From positions 1 through 10,655 of the forward strand of contig JAEZAL010000347.1 of NCBI GenBank assembly GCA_023427705.1: a stretch of 10,655 nucleotides of DNA, in the 5' to 3' direction. Source of the stretch: Bacillota bacterium. GTDB lineage: Bacteria; Bacillota; Clostridia; Clostridiales; Clostridiaceae. Below are positions 6,521-10,655 of this stretch, piece by piece (position 1 is the first letter of the stretch; the number at the start of each line of letters is the position of its first letter). The notes under the pieces are model-generated. The model had not been told where the DNA came from. It saw only the letters and a list, made by a program, of their open reading frames with translations, and did not search any database. The translations under genes and the position numbers were made by a program.

Positions 6521-7189
6521 TTATATAAGCTTTTCAGCTAATATCAAATCTTCTGGAGTAGTTACCTTAATATTAGTATAGTCACCTTCATATAAATAAA
6601 CCTTGTTACCATATAATTCAACTACCATAGTATCATCTGTAACTTTTAGTTTTTCTTCTTTAACTTTTCTATGACAATCCTTAATTATATCGAGTTTAAA
6701 TACTTGAGGTGTTTGAATAGCTACAAGGGTATTTCTATCAGGTGTTGATAAAGAAAAATTCTCATCACTCTTTATCTTTATAGTATCTTTAGGCATAACG
6801 CCTGGTGCTGATGCTCCATAAAGTCTTGCATATTTTATACCTTCATCTATTATCCTTTGAGAAACAAATGGCCTTGCTCCATCATGAATTAAAACTATTT
6901 CATCATCAATAATTTGTTCTAATGCATTATTTACAGAGTCTTGTCTCTCTTTTCCACCTTCAACTATTAAATCTACTTTTAAAGAATATTTATCTAGTAC
7001 TTCCTCTTTGCAATAATCTATTTCATCTTTTGGTAGTACTAGAATAATTCTATTTATATCTTTACAATCAGAAAACCTTTTTAATGTATAATATAAAATT
7101 GGCTTTCCGTTAATTTCTATATATTGTTTGCTAATGTTAGCACCCATCCTCTTACCTTTTCCACCAGCTAAAATTATAGCACTAATCAT
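6521..7189 (-). CDS. ispD: 2-C-methyl-D-erythritol 4-phosphate cytidylyltransferase
   Basis: IspD joins CTP and MEP to give CDP-methylerythritol in the non-mevalonate (MEP) isoprenoid pathway. The 222-residue protein has the normal length. The N-terminal nucleotide-binding loop is IILAGGKGKRMG, followed by SKQYIEINGKPILYYTL. HDGARPFV is at about 102-109 and TPQVF at about 165. The late VTDDTMVVE and KVTTPEDL are also family hallmarks. The ATG at 7187-7189 lies 12 bases after the PIN/TRAM gene's stop, with only a weak AGGTG before it, so translation may be coupled. The usual next gene, ispF, is not in this window; the proS promoter starts at once. No terminator separates ispD from the T-box leader, so some readthrough into it is possible. 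Confidence 0.97.
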   Translation of the reverse strand: MISAIILAGGKGKRMGANISKQYIEINGKPILYYTLKRFSDCKDINRIILVLPKDEIDYCKEEVLDKYSLKVDLIVEGGKERQDSVNNALEQIIDDEIVLIHDGARPFVSQRIIDEGIKYARLYGASAPGVMPKDTIKIKSDENFSLSTPDRNTLVAIQTPQVFKLDIIKDCHRKVKEEKLKVTDDTMVVELYGNKVYLYEGDYTNIKVTTPEDLILAEKLI

Positions 7190-7201
7190 TTATACACCTA
7201 C

Positions 7202-8296
7202 TTATTCATCTTTTGGTCTTGCGAATATCATTCTTCCGGCTGCTGTTTGCAATACAGATGTAACTATAACTGTAATTTGGTCTCCCATATACCTTCTGCC
7301 ACCTTCAACAACTATCATAGTTCCATCATCTAAATATCCAATTCCTTGAGTAGCTTCTTTTCCATCTTTAACTACTACTACTTTCATTTCTTCTCCTGGA
7401 AGAACTATTGGCTTTATTGCATTAGCAAGTTCATTGATATTAAGTACTGGAACGCCTTGAAATTCAGCAACTTTATTTAAATTAAAATCGTTTGTTATTA
7501 CTTTCCCTTTTAATACCTGAGCAAGTTTTAATAACTTACTATCTACTTCTTGAATCTCTGGAAAATCACCTTCCCAAATTTGAGTTTCAATATCTAATTC
7601 TTTTTGAATCTTATTTAATATATCTAACCCTCTTCTACCTCTATTTCGCTTTAGAGAGTCTGCAGAATCTGAGATATGTCTTAATTCATCAAGGACAAAA
7701 TTCGGTATAACCAATGGTCCTTCTACGAATCCAGTTTGGCATATATCAAAAATTCTACCATCAATTATTACTGATGTATCTAATACTTTTGGATTACTCT
7801 TAACAGTGCTCTTAGACTTTCTATCTTTAATACTATTCTTCCTTAAATTTGTAAGAACATTCGATATATCATCCTTTTTTTCTATAAAAATGCTAGCAAA
7901 TATTATTGCAAATATTAAATTTACTAACACAAAAAGTATTGGTCCTAACCCAAATAGGTCTATGTGATTTAAGGGTAGTCCTATTAATGATGTTATTATT
8001 AATGATATAAATGCTCCCAATATTCCATATATAATTTCAGTCCCCGTGAATTTCTGAATGTTTTTCTCTATATATTCAATAGATTTAACAATAGAGTCAT
8101 ATATACTTGGAGAAATAAAATAAAGAATAATTCCAATTAATAAAGTTAGAAGAGTACGAAAAGATATAATTCCAATTGTTTCTGATAAAAAAGATAAGTT
8201 ATTAATAAGTTTTATATTTATTAAAACACCACTTAAAATATATCCACTTATTAAACCTATTATTGTAAAAATAACTCTTATAATCTTTTTTAACAT
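7202..8296 (-). CDS. yacL: Membrane-anchored PIN/TRAM-domain protein, YacL-like
   Basis: The 364-residue protein has four N-terminal hydrophobic segments (about 4-26, 40-63, 86-107, 114-138). A basic linker (about 145-168) and a cytoplasmic PIN nuclease-fold domain (about 170-285) follow, then a C-terminal TRAM domain (about 295-360), a likely RNA-binding beta fold. PIN acids are visible at D173 (LDTSVIIDGR), E204 (VLDEL), D252 (EVDSKLL) and D270 (ITNDFNL), so a metal-dependent ribonuclease is expected. A substrate is not established by anything here. I chose the ATG at 8294-8296. A longer reading from 8309-8311 would place the strong GGAGGTGA (8301-8308) inside the coding sequence. It has its own extended -10 promoter and is followed by ispD, as in Bacillus where yacL lies between disA and ispD. 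Here a plus-strand gene separates it from disA. Confidence 0.92.
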   Translation of the reverse strand: MLKKIIRVIFTIIGLISGYILSGVLINIKLINNLSFLSETIGIISFRTLLTLLIGIILYFISPSIYDSIVKSIEYIEKNIQKFTGTEIIYGILGAFISLIITSLIGLPLNHIDLFGLGPILFVLVNLIFAIIFASIFIEKKDDISNVLTNLRKNSIKDRKSKSTVKSNPKVLDTSVIIDGRIFDICQTGFVEGPLVIPNFVLDELRHISDSADSLKRNRGRRGLDILNKIQKELDIETQIWEGDFPEIQEVDSKLLKLAQVLKGKVITNDFNLNKVAEFQGVPVLNINELANAIKPIVLPGEEMKVVVVKDGKEATQGIGYLDDGTMIVVEGGRRYMGDQITVIVTSVLQTAAGRMIFARPKDE

Positions 8297-8300
8297 TTTT

Positions 8301-8308
8301 TCACCTCC
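8301..8308 (-). promoter_or_regulatory. Ribosome-binding site that fixes the yacL start
   Basis: GGAGGTGA on the minus strand is a near-complete match to the 16S 3' end and lies at correct distance from the ATG at 8294-8296. It falls within the first codons of the longer open frame and so rules against the upstream ATG. Confidence 0.85.
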
Positions 8309-8334
8309 CATATTATTATGTATTTGTTTAGTTA

Positions 8335-8361
8335 ATTATACCATATAAAGGAATTATCTAA
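8335..8361 (-). promoter_or_regulatory. Extended -10 promoter of the yacL-ispD unit
   Basis: The minus strand carries TGGTATAAT, with TATAAT at 8335-8340 preceded by TGG, an extended -10 element. A partial -35 (TTTAGA, 4/6) lies 16 bases upstream. RNA would start about 30 bases before the yacL ATG, leaving room for its ribosome-binding site. Confidence 0.6.
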
Positions 8362-8511
8362 AATGAATAATTATTAAAATCTTATTAATTTAAAAATACC
8401 CCCTATAAATAATTGAACAATTAATTTATTATATCTTTAAGTTAATTACTATTTCCTCAACACTATAAAAAATCATAAACAACAGCCGTAAATATTAAGG
8501 AGTTGATGTAT

Positions 8512-8901
8512 ATGAAAGATATAATTTTTGATAATTTTCAGAATGATGTTAATGACTCTTTATTACGTCATAGAAGCATTTTAGATATAATGACTAAATT
8601 AAGTGAAGCTAACGCTAGAGTTAACAGAGCTTTAGCCAAGTCAGTAACAAATTGTGGCTGTATTGAAATTTCTGCTAAAAAACAAGATAATTTTAATATT
8701 GATAACACCATAAATACATCTTTAAGCAATCAAATAGAAGGATGTATTTGTGATAATTGTCGTGACGTTATAGAAGCAGAAATAGGTAATAACATATTTT
8801 ATCTTACTTCTTTATGCAATTGTTTAGACCTAAATTTATATGACATAATATTAAAAGAAGAAAACAAAATAAATGTCTTAGGGAAGTATACCCTTAGATA
8901 A
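8512..8901 (+). CDS. Small cysteine-rich protein of unknown function, MazG-like C-terminal pattern
   Basis: I do not recognise a function for this 129-residue protein. It is soluble-looking, with no signal peptide or membrane segment. The N-terminal half is a predicted long helix (about 10-45). Cysteines cluster as CGC (48-50) and CICDNC (78-83), with two more at 102 and 104, which suggests a metal or iron-sulphur site. The C-terminal EAEIGNNIFYLTSLCNCLDL and the following NLYDIILKEENKIN resemble the last helices of MazG-like NTP pyrophosphatases (pattern EExGDxLxxL...LgidleealxxKxxK). One glutamate and the metal-binding aspartate are replaced (A89, N93). The CGC may be why such proteins are sometimes labelled DUF1573; I recall this only loosely. 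The ATG at 8512 is chosen because AAGGAG (8497-8502) lies 9 bases upstream; ATG 8506 and TTG 8503 are too close. Coding is supported by the ribosome-binding site, the terminator and the ordered composition. It is the only plus-strand gene here, convergent with disA. Confidence 0.8.
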   Translation: MKDIIFDNFQNDVNDSLLRHRSILDIMTKLSEANARVNRALAKSVTNCGCIEISAKKQDNFNIDNTINTSLSNQIEGCICDNCRDVIEAEIGNNIFYLTSLCNCLDLNLYDIILKEENKINVLGKYTLR

Positions 8902-8905
8902 GGTT

Positions 8906-8930
8906 AAAGCAGGCTAACTCCTGCTTTTTT
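8906..8930 (+). terminator. Intrinsic terminator of the plus-strand gene
   Basis: AAAGCAGG and CCTGCTTT form a perfect 8-bp stem around CTAACT, followed by a T-run (CTTTTTT, then ATTATT). It starts 4 bases after the stop codon. Read from the other strand, the hairpin has only a short T-run (TTTAACC), so it may also slow transcripts leaving disA, less efficiently. Confidence 0.9.
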
Positions 8931-8968
8931 ATTATTATCAAATTAATAGGCTTTTATACATAACGCTA

Positions 8969-10033
8969 TTAAATCTCATTTTTTAAGTATATTTGCTCTT
9001 TTATTCTCTTAAGCCCACTTCTTATAGCTTTTGCTCTAGCCTCTCCTATTCCATCTACTTGATCTAATGCATCAGTATCAGCATCAATAACATACTTTAG
9101 TTCTTTAAAATGCTTCACAAGATTTTCTATTACAGAAACAGGTATTCTAGGAACTTTAAATAATATTCTAAATCCTTTTGGAGAAATTAACGTATCCGTT
9201 AATGAAACTGATGAATATCCTAATAGTTTTGCTATTAAATCTAAATCAACTAATTCTTCTGCAGTAAGTCTTTGAATTCCGTTATATATTTCATGATAGT
9301 CAAATCCATCTTTACAATAGTCTCTTATTAATAATATTCCATCTCTTTCAATGAATCTTATCAATTCACTTAATTGCATAGATATTAATCTGCCTTCATT
9401 TCCAAGTTCAACTATATATCTCTTTATTTCTTCTACTACTCTCATAACCATTTCAGTCCTCTGAATAGCCGTAACAACATCAAATATAGTAGTCAAATCT
9501 TGATATTCTAACAAGTTAAGATTATTAATAACTCTATCAAGAACATTTACGTATTTTTCTAAAGTTTGTATTGCTTGATTTGCTCTTGCAAGAATTACAC
9601 TACTTTCTTGAAGAACATATTTTAAATCTCCTTTATATATAGTTATAATATTTCTTCTTTGAGAAATAGCTATAACTATATTGCCTGTTTGCTTAGCAAT
9701 TCTGTTTGCAGTTCTATGCCTAGTACCAGTCTCATATGTGGTTAGAGTATGGTCAGGAACTAACTGTGTATTAGCATAAATTATTTTTTTTAAATCGCTA
9801 CTTAATACAATAGCTCCATCCATTTTAGCTAATTCATAAACATAGGCTGGTGAATATTCGGAATTAATATTAAATCCACCATCTACTAAATTCATAACTT
9901 CTTCGTTATCTCCTATAACTAAAAGTCCTCCTGTTTTAGCTCTTAATATATTTTCCAATCCTTCTCTTAATGCCGTTCCCGGACTCATAAGTTTTAATAT
10001 ACTCTTTATTTCTTCATCATCTTTTATTCTCAT
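8969..10033 (-). CDS. disA: DNA integrity scanning protein DisA, diadenylate cyclase
   Basis: DisA condenses two ATP into c-di-AMP and scans DNA for branched structures, which lower its activity. The 354-residue protein has the expected three parts. The N-terminal DAC domain carries DGA (72-74, in YELAKMDGAIV) and TGTRHRTA (RHR about 105-107), the nucleotide-binding and catalytic motifs. A helical linker occupies about 140-280. The C-terminal helix-hairpin-helix DNA-binding region holds VDGIGEARAKAIRSGLKRI. I chose the ATG at 10031-10033 because GGGTGAG (10037-10043) precedes it closely. A GTG at 10043-10045 is in frame but has no ribosome-binding site. It follows radA after 16 bases, so the two are surely cotranscribed, the pairing known from Bacillus where RadA binds DisA and lowers its activity. 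The convergent plus-strand gene ends 67 bases downstream. Confidence 0.97.
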   Translation of the reverse strand: MRIKDDEEIKSILKLMSPGTALREGLENILRAKTGGLLVIGDNEEVMNLVDGGFNINSEYSPAYVYELAKMDGAIVLSSDLKKIIYANTQLVPDHTLTTYETGTRHRTANRIAKQTGNIVIAISQRRNIITIYKGDLKYVLQESSVILARANQAIQTLEKYVNVLDRVINNLNLLEYQDLTTIFDVVTAIQRTEMVMRVVEEIKRYIVELGNEGRLISMQLSELIRFIERDGILLIRDYCKDGFDYHEIYNGIQRLTAEELVDLDLIAKLLGYSSVSLTDTLISPKGFRILFKVPRIPVSVIENLVKHFKELKYVIDADTDALDQVDGIGEARAKAIRSGLKRIKEQIYLKNEI

Positions 10034-10049
10034 ACACTCACCCACTCTG

Positions 10050-10655
10050 CTAGAATATCTTACTTATAGCCTCTCTTAAATTGCTTACACCTATTATATT
10101 CATACTGCTACTATTTACTTTATCTCTATTTCTTTCAGGAATAATAGCATTCTTAAACCCCATTTTTTCAGCTTCTTTTATTAATCTTTCACAAGAAGAT
10201 ATTGGTCTAATTTCCCCAGTTAATCCAACCTCTCCAATAATAACAGTTCTTTCAATTTTTAATCCTGTATTTTTAACGCTAGAAAGTAGTGATAAAGCTA
10301 AACCTAAGTCGCCTGTAGTCCCATCTAAAGTAAGTCCTCCAACTACATTTACATAGACATCATATTTATAAAAAGGTACTCTTAATTTCTTTTCTAGCAC
10401 TGCTAATATAAGTCTTAATCTTTGATTATCTATACCTACAGCAGTCCTACTAGCTAAATGTGTATTACTTTCACTAACTAAAGCTTGCATTTCTACTAAT
10501 ATAGGTCTAGTTCCTTCCATAATACCTACTACTACAGAACCTTCTTGATTAAAATTAGTATCTTCTAAAAATATTCTCGAAGGATCGTATATTTCCTTTA
10601 ATCCTTCTTCGGCCATTTCAAATACACCTATTTCACTAGTAGTACCAAAACGATT
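10050..10655 (-). CDS. radA: DNA repair protein RadA (Sms), C-terminal part, 5' end outside the window
   Basis: RadA is a hexameric, RecA-like helicase that promotes branch migration in recombination and transformation. The window holds the last 201 residues, in frame to the right edge. They begin exactly in the RadA-specific KNRFG motif (NRFGTTSEIGVFEM). The Lon-protease-like C-terminal domain follows: PILVEMQALV, SRTAVGIDNQRLRLILAVLE, DVYVNVVGGLTLDGTTGDLG and VIIGEVGLTGEIRPI. This Lon-like domain lacks protease activity in the family and helps form the ring. A methionine at 10614-10616 opens a shorter frame, but homology continues upstream of it to the edge, so it is internal. The N-terminal zinc finger and Walker A should lie just beyond base 10655. 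It is followed by disA after 16 bases. Confidence 0.97.
   Translation of the reverse strand, partial: NRFGTTSEIGVFEMAEEGLKEIYDPSRIFLEDTNFNQEGSVVVGIMEGTRPILVEMQALVSESNTHLASRTAVGIDNQRLRLILAVLEKKLRVPFYKYDVYVNVVGGLTLDGTTGDLGLALSLLSSVKNTGLKIERTVIIGEVGLTGEIRPISSCERLIKEAEKMGFKNAIIPERNRDKVNSSSMNIIGVSNLREAISKIF

Noticed and set aside
8411..8422. Small palindrome AATTG-AA-CAATT in the divergent spacer, as an operator
   Set aside because: It is short, purely AT-dominated and in very AT-rich DNA, with no partner site, so it cannot be supported.
8464..8469. TATAAA as the -10 box of the plus-strand gene
   Set aside because: No acceptable -35 box lies 16-18 bases upstream. The promoter of this gene, perhaps for another sigma factor, cannot be assigned from sequence alone.
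10050..10616. A short 188-residue RadA starting at the ATG at 10614-10616
   Set aside because: The reading frame and RadA similarity (NRFGTTSEIGVFE) continue upstream to the window edge, so this ATG is internal.
1..10655. Mobile elements, CRISPR arrays or prophage genes
   Set aside because: No regularly spaced repeats, transposase or integrase motifs or terminal inverted repeats were seen; gene order is housekeeping and compact throughout.

Overview
The window is AT-rich, with Gram-positive-type Shine-Dalgarno sites and clear housekeeping genes of low-GC Firmicutes. The neighbourhood radA-disA-(PIN/TRAM)-ispD-aminoacyl-tRNA synthetase-cysS-mrnC-rlmB-yacP/rae1-sigH is the classical clpC-to-sigH region of spore-forming Bacillota. 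Base composition, the proline T-box and the protein sequences point to Clostridium in the broad sense. The genus is an inference; I cannot fix the species.

Layout: almost everything is read on the minus strand, so from right to left. radA (5' end outside the window) is followed at once by disA. A single plus-strand gene of unknown function (8512-8901) then converges on disA; the two are separated by an intrinsic terminator. It is divergent from a second minus-strand unit, yacL-like PIN/TRAM then ispD, which has its own extended -10 promoter. Just after ispD a consensus sigma-A promoter drives a proline-specific T-box leader (specifier CCA, antiterminator, terminator). The leader precedes proS, and cysS, mrnC, rlmB, rae1 (yacP) and sigH follow with short gaps. 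After sigH a new promoter starts tRNA-Thr(GGU), followed by tuf, whose first 32 complete codons are at the left edge.

How the genes fit together: most serve translation and RNA metabolism. ProRS and CysRS charge tRNA. Mini-III matures 23S rRNA, RlmB methylates it, and Rae1 cleaves mRNA on the ribosome. EF-Tu and tRNA-Thr supply elongation. radA and disA serve recombination and genome-integrity/c-di-AMP signalling, ispD isoprenoid synthesis, and sigH entry into stationary phase and sporulation. The T-box makes the proS-led unit respond to uncharged tRNA-Pro, and readthrough could extend this to sigH.

No gene-free stretch exceeds 300 bases. The longest is 6149-6520, which holds the T-box leader, its promoter and a 97-base untranslated stretch of no visible function. 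I see no mobile element, CRISPR array, prophage or frameshifted gene. The most original item is the small cysteine-rich plus-strand protein; the rest is conserved housekeeping with some regulatory detail worth checking.
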